A program made the position numbers and the translations under genes. Positions 1-7,148 of a DNA stretch of 13,910 nucleotides are shown in pieces (positions within the stretch are counted from its first letter, which is position 1; the number at the start of each line of letters is the position of its first letter). This DNA comes from Candidatus Corynebacterium faecipullorum. Its GTDB lineage: Bacteria > Actinomycetota > Actinomycetes > Mycobacteriales > Mycobacteriaceae. The stretch spans positions 1 to 13,910 of the forward strand of contig DXEO01000136.1 of NCBI GenBank assembly GCA_019114925.1, given 5' to 3'. The notes below the pieces were generated by a model. It saw only the letters and a program-made list of their open reading frames with translations. It made no database searches and was not told where the DNA came from.

Positions 1-519
1 CTTCCAGGACTCCAGCATGAACGGGGTGTTCCACGGGGTAATCAGGCCCGCCACGCCAATCGGCTTGCGGTTGACGTAGTTGATCTGGCGGCCCGGTACC
101 TTGTAGGCGTCGTCAGCCTGGGCGACGATCAGGTCAGCAAAGAAGCGGAAGTTCTCCGCTGCACGCTTAGCCTGGCCGTTGGCCTGAGTGATGGGCAGGC
201 CGGAGTCGAAGGATTCCCAAGCGGCAAGCTTGTCCGCGCGGCTTTCGACGATATCCGCAATCTTGTTGAGCACACGGGCGCGCTCACGCGGCAGGGCCTT
301 GGACCACGGGCCGTTCTCAAAGGCCTCCTTCGCGGCGGCAACCGCTTTGTCAATGTCTTCCGGCTTGCCAGACGCGGCCTTGATGTAGGTATTGTTCGTT
401 ACCGGATCCAGGACCTCGAATTCATCGCCGTCAATCGACGGAACAAACTCGCCGTTGATGTAGTGAAGGATCTTCTCGGGCAAATCGGTGGGCTTAGCAG
501 CATCGTTGTTGATAGCCAT
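1..519 (-). CDS. hpaE: HpaE-type 5-carboxymethyl-2-hydroxymuconate semialdehyde dehydrogenase (N-terminal part)
   Basis: The first 173 residues of an NAD-dependent aldehyde dehydrogenase are visible; the rest, including the catalytic Cys and Glu, lies beyond position 1. Such enzymes are usually close to 490-500 residues. The N-terminus (EKILHYINGEFVPS, residues 15-28) and the TPWNTPFM segment (161-168, with the conserved Asn at 164) resemble HpaE, which oxidises the meta-cleavage semialdehyde of homoprotocatechuate in 4-hydroxyphenylacetate breakdown. The start at 519 follows the TAA of the upstream regulator gene by 16 bases. An AAGGAG overlaps that stop, at a rather long distance of about 12 bases from the ATG. 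It is the third gene of a minus-strand operon with the FAH-RraA fusion and the GntR gene. Related 2-hydroxymuconic semialdehyde or betaine aldehyde dehydrogenases are possible alternatives; the FAH partner favours a ring-cleavage role. Confidence 0.8.
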   Translation of the reverse strand, partial: MAINNDAAKPTDLPEKILHYINGEFVPSIDGDEFEVLDPVTNNTYIKAASGKPEDIDKAVAAAKEAFENGPWSKALPRERARVLNKIADIVESRADKLAAWESFDSGLPITQANGQAKRAAENFRFFADLIVAQADDAYKVPGRQINYVNRKPIGVAGLITPWNTPFMLESWK

Positions 520-535
520 GGCTGGTTGAGACTCC

Positions 536-1198
536 TTAGTCGTTTTTCTTGCGATAGGTGCTGAGAGTGGTCAGTCGGTGTTGCCTGGCCACTTTTTCTA
601 TGTAGGCGGGTTCGGCGCCAGCCTCGATGAGGCTGAGCAATTGCTCGTGTTCACGCGTAGACTCTTGGGCTCTCTCCGGCACGTAGCGAAAAGTAGAGAC
701 GCGGTGGTATTCCAATTGCTTCCATTGGTCCACCACCAAGTCCTTCAACCTCTCGTTCGGGCACTTGGCGAAGAGAACGCTATGAAATTCTTTGTTGAGC
801 TGGGTAAATTCTTCTGGATCGTGGTGGATATCGAGCTCCCGCATGCGCTGGTTGATCTCTCGCGCCCGGGCAATATCCTCCGCGTTGAGATACGGGGCGG
901 ATTGGGCCGTGGCATTGGCTTCCACGGTGGCCACGATGTCCATGGATTCGTAGTAGGCCTCGCGATTGTAGGTGGTCACGCTGGCACCGACGTTGCGTTC
1001 GTAGGTGACCATCCCTTCCGCTTCGAGTTGCCGAATAGCCTCGCGGACGGGAACCACGCTGATCCCCAGTTCATCCGCGATTGTTGCCAACACGAGGCGG
1101 TATCCGGGCTCATAATCGCGAGTCCGAATCCTTTCACTTATCCAGTTATAAGCTTGTTGGGATTTACTTTCCCCGGCTGGTGCTGCGGGTTCCGTCAT
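536..1198 (-). CDS. GntR-family transcriptional regulator, FCD subfamily
   Basis: A 220-residue protein with an N-terminal winged helix-turn-helix (about residues 13-76; the VPVREAIRQLEAEGMV stretch at 49-64 is the typical GntR recognition-helix region) and a C-terminal all-helical FCD ligand-binding domain (about 85-215). His139, His184 and His207 sit where FCD proteins carry metal or ligand-binding histidines. Its ATG overlaps the TGA of the fusion gene (ATGA, 1195-1198), so the two are probably translationally coupled. Being inside the operon, it is likely autoregulated and probably controls the divergent transporter and the monooxygenase too. The effector is inferred to be an aromatic acid or a ring-cleavage intermediate. 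Candidate operators are the inverted repeat at 2684-2693 and the palindrome at 4197-4208, but no binding is shown. Confidence 0.92.
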   Translation of the reverse strand: MTEPAAPAGESKSQQAYNWISERIRTRDYEPGYRLVLATIADELGISVVPVREAIRQLEAEGMVTYERNVGASVTTYNREAYYESMDIVATVEANATAQSAPYLNAEDIARAREINQRMRELDIHHDPEEFTQLNKEFHSVLFAKCPNERLKDLVVDQWKQLEYHRVSTFRYVPERAQESTREHEQLLSLIEAGAEPAYIEKVARQHRLTTLSTYRKKND

Positions 1199-2670
1199 TG
1201 ATCACCGGCCTTTCCATCACGGAAAGCGATGTAGGCTTCCTTGTTCGCTCCAGTCGGCGGGAAGAGCCTATCCAAGCTGGCGCCCGTCTCCACCTGGGAA
1301 GCGACCCATTCGTCCTCGTGCTCCTTGGCCAGGGCACCTTCGGCAACTTCGGCTGCGATATCGCGGGGGATGACCACGACACCGTCATCATCACCAACGA
1401 TGATGTCACCCGGGAGGACGGTGGCGTTTCCGCAGGACACGGCGATATCACTGTCCCACGGGACATGCTTGCGGCCGAGCACGCAGGGATGCGCGCCCTG
1501 GGTGAAGACGGGAAGGCCAATCTCCTTGACGGCCTCGTAGTCACGCACGCCGCCATCGGTGACAACGCCGGCTGCACCGCGGACCTTCGCCCGCAGCGCC
1601 AGGATGTCACCCAGCGTTCCAGAGCCGGATTCCTGGCGGGCCTCGATGACGATGACCTCACCCTCCTTGACGGTGTCGAAGACCTTCTTCTGCTCGTTGA
1701 GGCCACCTCCATGGGACTTAAACAGATCCTCACGACCGGCGACGAAACGTAAGGTGCGGGCAACGCCCACCATCTTGGTTCCCTTGGCTTGTGGGTACAC
1801 GCCTTCAATCACGGATTGATTGATACCTCGCTTGCGCAGCTGGGCGGACAAGCCAGCAGTCGGGGCCTTCTCCAAGGCCGCCTTGAGCTCTGGATCGAGC
1901 CCGCCCTCATCCTTGGGGGGAAGGCCGGCGGATTCGCGGTCACCGTAGGCATCCTCGCGCTGCTTATCGTCCACGTAGGGAAGATTGCCCAGCTGCGGAT
2001 CGAAGGAGGCGGGGACTTCCTTCACGGTGGTCTTCAGCTTGCCGGAGCTCACGCCTCCTGGCACGTCAACCTCGACCTCCACGACGTCACCCGGCTCAAT
2101 GACAGAGGAGCCGGCCGGGGTACCGGTGAGGATGATGTCACCGGTCTCCAGGGTCATGTGCTGGGAAAGGTCGGCAACAAACTGCGCGAGAGGGAAGATG
2201 AGATCCTCGTCGGAAGAAGTTCCCTCCTGGACAACCTCTCCGTTGACCCACGTGCGAAGGCGAAGGCCCTTGGGGTCGATCCCTTGGGCGTCGATAAGCT
2301 CCGGCCCAATGGGGGTGTACCCATCGCGCGACTTGGAACGGGTGTTGGAGCCCTTGTCCTGGACCTTGTAGTCATACAGGCCAATGTCGTTCGAGGCGGT
2401 CACGTAGGCAACGTGCTTCCACGCATCTTCGAGGGATACGTTGCGGGCCGGAGTGCCGATGATGAGTGCGATTTCGCCTTCGAAGGCCAGCAGCTCGGTT
2501 CCTTCGGGGCGCTCGACAATCCCGTCCGACTCAGCCAGCGTGCTCGTCGCCTTGAGGAAGTAACTCGGGGTCTTGGGCCAGCGACCGCGCTGTGCCGCGC
2601 GGGACTCAAAGGCCACATGGACAGCGATCATTTTGCCCGGTTTAACCGGCAAGAACTCAGGTACAGCCAT
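1195..2670 (-). CDS. Fused FAH-family isomerase/decarboxylase and RraA-like aldolase/decarboxylase
   Basis: A 491-residue two-domain protein. Residues 1-225 form a fumarylacetoacetate-hydrolase-type domain like HpaG: E64-G-E66 and N94-D95 are the expected metal-site region, followed by DGYTPIGP (116-123) and TGTPAG (182-187). After a charged linker (about 226-275) comes an RraA-like domain (276-485) with GTLGD (351-355), RGAAGVVTDGGVRD (364-377, including the R-D pair used in the HMG/CHA aldolases) and DDDGVVVIP (427-435). FAH proteins of this kind decarboxylate or isomerise the homoprotocatechuate meta-cleavage products. RraA-like enzymes cleave 4-hydroxy-2-oxo acids or decarboxylate oxaloacetate. 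The fusion may therefore join consecutive late pathway steps. The start at 2670 has AAGGA six bases upstream. It is the first gene of the minus-strand operon and overlaps the GntR gene by four bases. The exact substrates are inferred. Confidence 0.87.
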   Translation of the reverse strand: MAVPEFLPVKPGKMIAVHVAFESRAAQRGRWPKTPSYFLKATSTLAESDGIVERPEGTELLAFEGEIALIIGTPARNVSLEDAWKHVAYVTASNDIGLYDYKVQDKGSNTRSKSRDGYTPIGPELIDAQGIDPKGLRLRTWVNGEVVQEGTSSDEDLIFPLAQFVADLSQHMTLETGDIILTGTPAGSSVIEPGDVVEVEVDVPGGVSSGKLKTTVKEVPASFDPQLGNLPYVDDKQREDAYGDRESAGLPPKDEGGLDPELKAALEKAPTAGLSAQLRKRGINQSVIEGVYPQAKGTKMVGVARTLRFVAGREDLFKSHGGGLNEQKKVFDTVKEGEVIVIEARQESGSGTLGDILALRAKVRGAAGVVTDGGVRDYEAVKEIGLPVFTQGAHPCVLGRKHVPWDSDIAVSCGNATVLPGDIIVGDDDGVVVIPRDIAAEVAEGALAKEHEDEWVASQVETGASLDRLFPPTGANKEAYIAFRDGKAGDQ

Positions 2671-2681
2671 GAAGAATCCTT

Positions 2682-2717
2682 AATTGTGAACAAATCCTTA
2701 CCCAGATCGTATATTAT
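2682..2717. promoter_or_regulatory. Shared promoter/operator region between the fusion operon and the transporter
   Basis: The 122-bp divergent gap holds an inverted repeat TTGT-GA-ACAA (2684-2693) inside AATTGTGAACAAAT (2682-2695), and an AT-rich core at 2704-2717. On the plus strand TATATT (2710-2715) fits the corynebacterial TAnAnT -10; with a 17-base spacer its -35 is TGAACA (2687-2692), which lies in the inverted repeat. On the minus strand GATAAT within the same core could serve the fusion operon. A second short repeat, ACCAC-N5-GTGGT, is at 2725-2739. A regulator bound at 2684-2693 would affect both directions, which fits the GntR protein encoded next door. The promoter assignments are by eye. 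Confidence 0.4.
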
Positions 2718-2792
2718 CCCTACCACCACCGCAAGTGGTTCAACTCACACACATTTCCATATATGGCACACCGCATGCCGAAAGGAACCAGA

Positions 2793-4157
2793 ATGTCGCA
2801 CACATCTGTCACGCCGGCAATTTCGACGGCCGAACGCCGCCGCGTCGTCGCCGCGACTACCATTGGTACCGCCATCGAGTGGTACGACTACTTCCTCTAT
2901 GCCGCAGTGGCCGGACTCGTGTTCAACCAGCTCATGTTCGGCCCGCTCGAGGGTGGCCTAGCCACCATCATTTCCTTCCTAACCGTGGGATTGTCCTTCC
3001 TGTTCCGCCCCGTCGGCGCGTTTCTGGCAGGACACTTTGCCGACCGTCTTGGCCGCCGCGTGGTTCTCATGGTCACGCTCCTCGCCATGGGTGGTGCGAC
3101 CACCCTCATCGGCCTTCTGCCCACCTACGAGGCCGCTGGAATCTGGGCGCCAATCCTCCTCATCACCCTGCGTATCATCCAGGGCATCTCCGCAGGTGGC
3201 GAATGGGGGTCCGCAGTGCTCATGGCAGTGGAACACGCACCGAATGACAAGCGCGGTCTCTACGGCGCCGGCCCGCAGATCGGCGTGCCAGCTGGCCTGC
3301 TGCTCTCCTCCGGCGTCCTCTCCATCATGAACACCATTGCGCCTGGCGACGCCTTCATGAGCTGGGGCTGGCGCGTACCTTTCCTGCTCTCCTTCGTCCT
3401 CATCCTGGTGGGCTACCTCATCCGCATGGGCGTCGACGAATCTCCGGTCTTTGAAGAGATTGCGGAGCGCGAAGAAGAGGAAGCCACCAACCCCATTGGT
3501 AAGCTCTTCAGGAACTTCACCCCGCTAGTCCTCGTTGCAGCCCTCGTTTTTGCAGGTAACGGCACCGTCGGCTACATGACTACGGGCGGCTATATTCAGC
3601 GCTACGCCACCGATCCCGACGGCCTCGTTGCCCTCGACCGCGGTGACGTCCTCAACGCGGTGACCGTCTCTGCCGTCACGTGGGCATTGATGACTTTGTT
3701 CGCGGGATACATCTCCGACTATATCGGCCGCCGAAACACCTACCTCATCGGATTCATCCTGCAGGGAATCGGCGCTGCCGCCCTTTTCCCGCTGGTCAAC
3801 ACCGGTAGCCTCGGGCTTCTCTACAGCGCACTCATTTTCCTGACCGTCGGCCTGGGCCTGACCTATGGCGCACAGTCCGCGATGTACGCCGAGCTCTTCC
3901 CCGCCTCCATTCGCGCCACCGGCGTCTCCATCACCTACGCCCTCGGTTCCGTCCTCGGCGGCGCCTTCGCCCCCATGATCGCCGCCTCGCTCGTCGAGGC
4001 AACGGGTACCACCTTTGCGGTGTCGGGCTACCTAGTCTCAGCCTCGATTGTTGGCTTCATCTGCGCCTTCATCCTGCGTGAGCGCAAGGGAATCGCACTC
4101 GGCGCAGAGCACGAGGCCGAGCAATCTCAGGGGCACTTCATCTTCAGCCCGCGCTAG
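2793..4157 (+). CDS. MFS transporter, metabolite:proton symporter (MHS) type, probably for an aromatic acid
   Basis: A 454-residue membrane protein with about twelve hydrophobic segments. The N-terminal ATTIGTAIEWYDYFLY (21-36), the loop DRLGRR (84-89) after the second helix, and RIIQGISAGGEWG are hallmarks of the metabolite:H+ symporter branch of the major facilitator superfamily (relatives of ShiA, ProP and KgtP). It acts in the cytoplasmic membrane. The substrate cannot be read from the sequence; the adjacent monooxygenase and ring-cleavage genes point to a hydroxybenzoate or phenylacetate-type acid. I chose the ATG at 2793 because AAAGGA (2781-2786) stands six bases before it and the family motif then lies at the usual distance. 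The in-frame ATG at 2763 would add ten unconserved residues. It is divergent from the fusion operon and 203 bp ahead of mobA on the same strand. Confidence 0.9.
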   Translation: MSHTSVTPAISTAERRRVVAATTIGTAIEWYDYFLYAAVAGLVFNQLMFGPLEGGLATIISFLTVGLSFLFRPVGAFLAGHFADRLGRRVVLMVTLLAMGGATTLIGLLPTYEAAGIWAPILLITLRIIQGISAGGEWGSAVLMAVEHAPNDKRGLYGAGPQIGVPAGLLLSSGVLSIMNTIAPGDAFMSWGWRVPFLLSFVLILVGYLIRMGVDESPVFEEIAEREEEEATNPIGKLFRNFTPLVLVAALVFAGNGTVGYMTTGGYIQRYATDPDGLVALDRGDVLNAVTVSAVTWALMTLFAGYISDYIGRRNTYLIGFILQGIGAAALFPLVNTGSLGLLYSALIFLTVGLGLTYGAQSAMYAELFPASIRATGVSITYALGSVLGGAFAPMIAASLVEATGTTFAVSGYLVSASIVGFICAFILRERKGIALGAEHEAEQSQGHFIFSPR

Positions 4158-4179
4158 ACGACGTCCCGTGCGCTGATCA

Positions 4180-4208
4180 TTGTGCAGGGGACGCGCATCA
4201 TATATGAT
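4180..4208 (+). promoter_or_regulatory. Likely mobA promoter with palindromic operator over the -10
   Basis: TTGTGC (4180-4185) and TATGAT (4203-4208) are separated by 17 bases and make a plausible sigma-A promoter. The -10 is the right part of a perfect 12-bp palindrome, ATCATATATGAT (4197-4208). Its AT-rich two-fold symmetry suits a GntR/FCD dimer, and a protein bound there would block the promoter. Transcription would start near 4215 and give a leader of about 145 bases before mobA. This is a prediction from spacing and symmetry only. Confidence 0.42.
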
Positions 4209-4281
4209 TCTAGAAATAAGACCCAGCTCACATCCTTCAGACGTCTTGAACTGAGTCACTACTTCCACGAACAAAGCTCAC

Positions 4282-4323
4282 AAAGCGATGGGGGTAGATA
4301 CCACCCCCATCACTCGCTTTTGT
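4282..4323 (+). terminator. Rho-independent terminator-like hairpin upstream of mobA
   Basis: GATGGGGGT (4287-4295) pairs with ACCCCCATC (4303-4311) around a seven-base loop. Outside that, AAAGC (4282-4286) can pair with GCTTT (4316-4320) across a four-base bulge, and the stem runs into TTTTG. It lies 125 bases after the transporter stop and about 40 bases before the mobA start. It may simply end the transporter transcript. However, if the promoter at 4180-4208 is the one used for mobA, the hairpin sits in the mobA leader and would have to be read through or controlled. Confidence 0.6.
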
Positions 4324-4360
4324 TCTCGACCACGACAACCCGCTGACTAAGGAGTCCACA

Positions 4361-6211
4361 GTGCAGTTCCACCACAACGGCTACGTTTCGGAAGATCCCC
4401 GCGTGCACGAGCCCGCCGGGTATGGCATCGATCGCGCCTCTGAGCTTCCCGGTGAAATGGACGTTCTCATTGTGGGCTCCGGGCCAGCCGGCATGATCGC
4501 CGCAGCGCAGCTGGCCATGTTCCCGGACGTGAATACGCGGATCATCGAGCGCCGCCCACACCGCCTCGAGCTAGGCCAGGCCGATGGAATCCAGTCCCGT
4601 TCCGTGGAGACCTTCCAGGCCTTCGGCTTTGCCAAGGAAATTACAGAAGAGGCCTACGAAATCACGGAGATGTCTTTCTGGAACCCGGATCCGCAGGATC
4701 GGTCCAAGATTATCCGTGGCGCTCGCCCCATCGATGACGAGCAGGGCATCTCTGAATTCCCCCACCTCATTGTCAACCAGGCCCGCGTGCTGGATTACTT
4801 CGCTCGCTATGCGCACCGCGCCCCGGGCCGCATCACTCCGGACTACGGCTGGAACTTCGTCTCCCTTGAGGTAGGGGAGGGCGAATACCCGGTAACGGTC
4901 CACCTCGAGGATGTCGACGGCAAGCCGCGCGACGTACGCGCCAAGTACGTCGTCGGCTGCGATGGTGCTAAGTCCCGCGTTCGTAAGTCCATCGGCCGCT
5001 CGCTCAAGGGCGACCAGGCCAATCACGCATGGGGTGTCATGGATGTCGTGGTTGACACCGACTTCCCAGATTGGCGCACCAAGTGTGCCATTCACTCCCA
5101 GGCCGGCTCAATCCTGCACATCCCGCGTGAGGGCGGCTACCTCTGCCGCATCTACGTCGACCTCGGCGTCGTGCCCGAGGATGACAATCACAAGGTCCGC
5201 TCCACCCCGATTGAGAAGATCATCGAGAAGGCCAACGAGATCTACTCGCCCTACTTCATCGACGTCAAGATGGTTGCTTGGCACTCCGTCTACGAGGTAG
5301 GCCACCGGCTCGTCGATGCCTTCGACGATAACGACGAGGACCCACGCGTCTTCCTCACCGGCGACGCCTGCCATACCCACTCAGCCAAGGCCGGTCAGGG
5401 AATGAACGTTTCCATGCAGGATGGCTTCAATATCGGGTGGAAGCTCGGCCACGTCCTCGACGGCCGCGCCCCGAAGGAACTCTTGACCACCTACCACGGC
5501 GAGCGTCAGCCAGCTGCCCAGAACCTCATCAACTTCGACCGCGAGTGGTCCACCCTCATGGCCACACCGACCGAGGAGCTCGATGATCCGGAGGCGGTGG
5601 AGAAGTACTACGTCGCCGCGGAGGAGTTCGCCGCCGGCATGATGACGCAGTACGAAGAAAACCTCATCGTCGGCAGCACTGAGCACCAGAAGTTGGCCGT
5701 CGGCTTCCCGGTGGGCAAGCGCTTCAAGTCCTACGAGGTTCTGCGCCGCTGTGACGCGTACCCCCAGCACCTGGGCCACCAGCACACCGCCGATGGCCGC
5801 TACCGCATCTACGCCTTTGCCGATGCCCCCAAGGCCGGCGAGAACTCCACTCTGAGCGAGTGGGCCGAGAAGCTCGGCCCCATCCTCGCCAAGTTCACCC
5901 CTGAGGGCGCCGATGAGAACACCTACTTCGACGTGAAGGCCATCTACCAGCAGACCAACCATCACGACTATGAGATTCTTGACGCTCCATTGTTGTTCCG
6001 CCCGCGCAACGGCAAGTTCAACATTCCGAATTGGGAGAATGTCTTCAACGCTCTCCCTGGCGACAAGGACATCTTCGATGCCCGTGGAATTTCCCGCGAC
6101 GGTGCCGTCGTCATCGTTCGCCCGGACCAGTACGTAGGAGCGGTCCTTCCGCTCGATGACCCATCAGCAGTCGAGGACTACTTCTCTTCCGCGCTCAACA
6201 AGCTCACCTAG
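4361..6211 (+). CDS. mobA: MobA-like FAD-dependent aromatic monooxygenase (3-hydroxybenzoate 4-hydroxylase type)
   Basis: A 616-residue class A flavoprotein hydroxylase that uses NAD(P)H and O2 to hydroxylate a phenolic acid in the cytoplasm. The start is GTG, with AAGGAG nine bases upstream, and the N-terminus MQFHHNGY matches MobA enzymes. Visible motifs are the FAD-binding GSGPAG (39-44), the VVGCDGAKS segment (197-205) and GDACHTHSAKAGQGMN (334-349). Asp75 and His135 fall at the positions I recall as active-site residues in Comamonas testosteroni MobA; Lys241 and Tyr265 are probable counterparts of two more. The C-terminal part (about 450-616) resembles the thioredoxin-like domain of the phenol hydroxylase family and ends with VVIVRPDQYVG. 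MobA converts 3-hydroxybenzoate to protocatechuate. The HpaE/HpaG-like neighbours leave open a hydroxyphenylacetate substrate, giving homoprotocatechuate. Confidence 0.87.
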   Translation: MQFHHNGYVSEDPRVHEPAGYGIDRASELPGEMDVLIVGSGPAGMIAAAQLAMFPDVNTRIIERRPHRLELGQADGIQSRSVETFQAFGFAKEITEEAYEITEMSFWNPDPQDRSKIIRGARPIDDEQGISEFPHLIVNQARVLDYFARYAHRAPGRITPDYGWNFVSLEVGEGEYPVTVHLEDVDGKPRDVRAKYVVGCDGAKSRVRKSIGRSLKGDQANHAWGVMDVVVDTDFPDWRTKCAIHSQAGSILHIPREGGYLCRIYVDLGVVPEDDNHKVRSTPIEKIIEKANEIYSPYFIDVKMVAWHSVYEVGHRLVDAFDDNDEDPRVFLTGDACHTHSAKAGQGMNVSMQDGFNIGWKLGHVLDGRAPKELLTTYHGERQPAAQNLINFDREWSTLMATPTEELDDPEAVEKYYVAAEEFAAGMMTQYEENLIVGSTEHQKLAVGFPVGKRFKSYEVLRRCDAYPQHLGHQHTADGRYRIYAFADAPKAGENSTLSEWAEKLGPILAKFTPEGADENTYFDVKAIYQQTNHHDYEILDAPLLFRPRNGKFNIPNWENVFNALPGDKDIFDARGISRDGAVVIVRPDQYVGAVLPLDDPSAVEDYFSSALNKLT

Positions 6212-6215
6212 TTCC

Positions 6216-6231
6216 GGTTTCACGTAAAACC
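6216..6231. other. Degenerate parS-like ParB-binding site
   Basis: GGTTTCACGTAAAACC matches the parS core GTTTCACGTGAAAC at 13 of 14 positions (A replaces G at 6226). It lies between the mobA stop codon and its terminator, 111 bp from a better match at 6327. A single change in the right half-site may weaken ParB binding. Confidence 0.4.
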
Positions 6232-6264
6232 AAGAGGGCCCAACACAACGCTGGGCCCTCTTTT
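6232..6264 (+). terminator. Intrinsic terminator of mobA
   Basis: An 11-bp perfect stem, AAGAGGGCCCA (6232-6242) with TGGGCCCTCTT (6252-6262), has a nine-base loop and continues into TTTT. It begins about 20 bases after the mobA stop. The A-rich left flank may also give some activity on the other strand. Confidence 0.88.
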
Positions 6265-6295
6265 AATGCCGCCGCTAAGCCACCACGAACAGAAA

Positions 6296-6332
6296 GAAAC
6301 CTAGGTGCTGCCAAACACAGCACCTAGGTTTC
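6296..6332 (-). terminator. Intrinsic terminator of the ABC importer operon
   Basis: A perfect 15-bp inverted repeat, GAAACCTAGGTGCTG (6296-6310) and its complement (6318-6332), with a seven-base loop. On the minus strand it follows the ATPase stop by about 25 bases and is followed by TTTCTG, so it would end the leftward transcript. Its right arm shares six bases (6327-6332) with a parS site. Confidence 0.78.
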
Positions 6333-6342
6333 ACGTGAAACA
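6327..6342. other. parS site (ParB-binding centromere-like element)
   Basis: GGTTTCACGTGAAACA contains the full palindromic core GTTTCACGTGAAAC and matches the bacterial parS consensus TGTTTCACGTGAAACA at 15 of 16 positions. ParB loads here and spreads to organise the origin region and recruit SMC. The site is intergenic, just after the ABC operon, and overlaps its terminator arm. Confidence 0.85.
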
Positions 6343-6356
6343 ACCTCGCAGGAACG

Positions 6357-7145
6357 CTACTGCAGGAGGGTCCTATCGGAGGTCGCTCCCTTAATCTTCG
6401 CGAACTCCGCCATGAGATCCTCCACCGTGAGCTTCGCCTTCCGCTCGGCGTCAGCGGAGTAGATGATCTCTCCCTCATGCATCATGATGAGGCGGTTTCC
6501 CACTTGCAGCGCTTGCGCCATGTTGTGCGTCACCATCAGCGTGGTGAGCTGCCCTTGCTCGACGATGCGCTTCGTCAGTGTGGTCACCAGCTCCGCGCGT
6601 TGCGGGTCGAGGGCAGCCGTGTGCTCATCCAGAAGCATCACCTTCGGGTTGGTAAAGCCGGCCATGAGCAATGACAGCGCCTGGCGCTGGCCGCCGGAAA
6701 GCAAGCCCACTTTCGTTCCAAGGCGCTTCTCCAAGCCCAGCTCGAGCGACTCCAGCTGTTCCACAAAAACAGCCCGGCGCGCGGAGTTGAGCCCCAGACC
6801 GAGTCCGCGCTTCTTGCCGCGCAGGTACGCCAAGGAGAGGTTCTCCTCAATCGTCAGGTTCGGAGCTGTACCCGCCATAGGATCCTGAAAGACACGCCCG
6901 ACCTTCCTTGCACGCTTCTGCTCCGACTGGGTGGTTGCGTCCTGGCCATCGATCGAGATCCTTCCCGAATCCGGGATGAGCCGGCCCGCAACGGAGTTCA
7001 GCAGTGTCGACTTCCCCGCACCGTTAGAACCGATGACCGTAACGAAGTCACCGGGGGCAAGTTCCAGGGAGACGTCGCGAAGCGCACGGCGTTCATTAAC
7101 CGTCCCCGGAAAGAAGGTCTTCGAGATCTTGTCTATGTTGAGCAT
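6357..7145 (-). CDS. ABC transporter ATP-binding protein (TrpZ-like)
   Basis: A 262-residue ABC ATPase with all nucleotide-binding motifs: Walker A GSNGAGKST (39-47), Q-loop Gln87, signature LSGGQ (149-153), Walker B VMLLDEH (169-175, Glu174 catalytic) and the switch His207. The DEHTAALDP string is typical of the small importer family that includes TrpZ of streptococci. It would power import from the inner face of the membrane together with the permease and lipoprotein upstream. Its ATG is three bases after the permease stop, and it is the last gene of the leftward operon. The substrate is inferred, mainly from the subunit family and the adjacent trp operon: tryptophan or a related aromatic compound. 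Confidence 0.93.
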   Translation of the reverse strand: MLNIDKISKTFFPGTVNERRALRDVSLELAPGDFVTVIGSNGAGKSTLLNSVAGRLIPDSGRISIDGQDATTQSEQKRARKVGRVFQDPMAGTAPNLTIEENLSLAYLRGKKRGLGLGLNSARRAVFVEQLESLELGLEKRLGTKVGLLSGGQRQALSLLMAGFTNPKVMLLDEHTAALDPQRAELVTTLTKRIVEQGQLTTLMVTHNMAQALQVGNRLIMMHEGEIIYSADAERKAKLTVEDLMAEFAKIKGATSDRTLLQ

Positions 7146-7148
7146 GAT

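Noticed and set aside
2763..2792. Upstream ATG start for the transporter gene, overlapping the palindrome CCATATATGG.
   Set aside because: The ATG at 2793 has a good AAAGGA at six bases; the upstream start has no ribosome site and adds residues unlike the family.
1789..2961. A 390-codon open frame on the plus strand opposite the fusion gene.
   Set aside because: It lies antisense to a clearly conserved protein and spans the divergent promoter gap; its translation shows no family motif. It is a by-product of high GC.
4245..4260. CTTGAACTGAGTCACT resembles a GlxR/CRP site (TGA-N6-TCA core).
   Set aside because: The left half matches TGTGA poorly and the centre lacks the usual TA, so chance similarity is likely.
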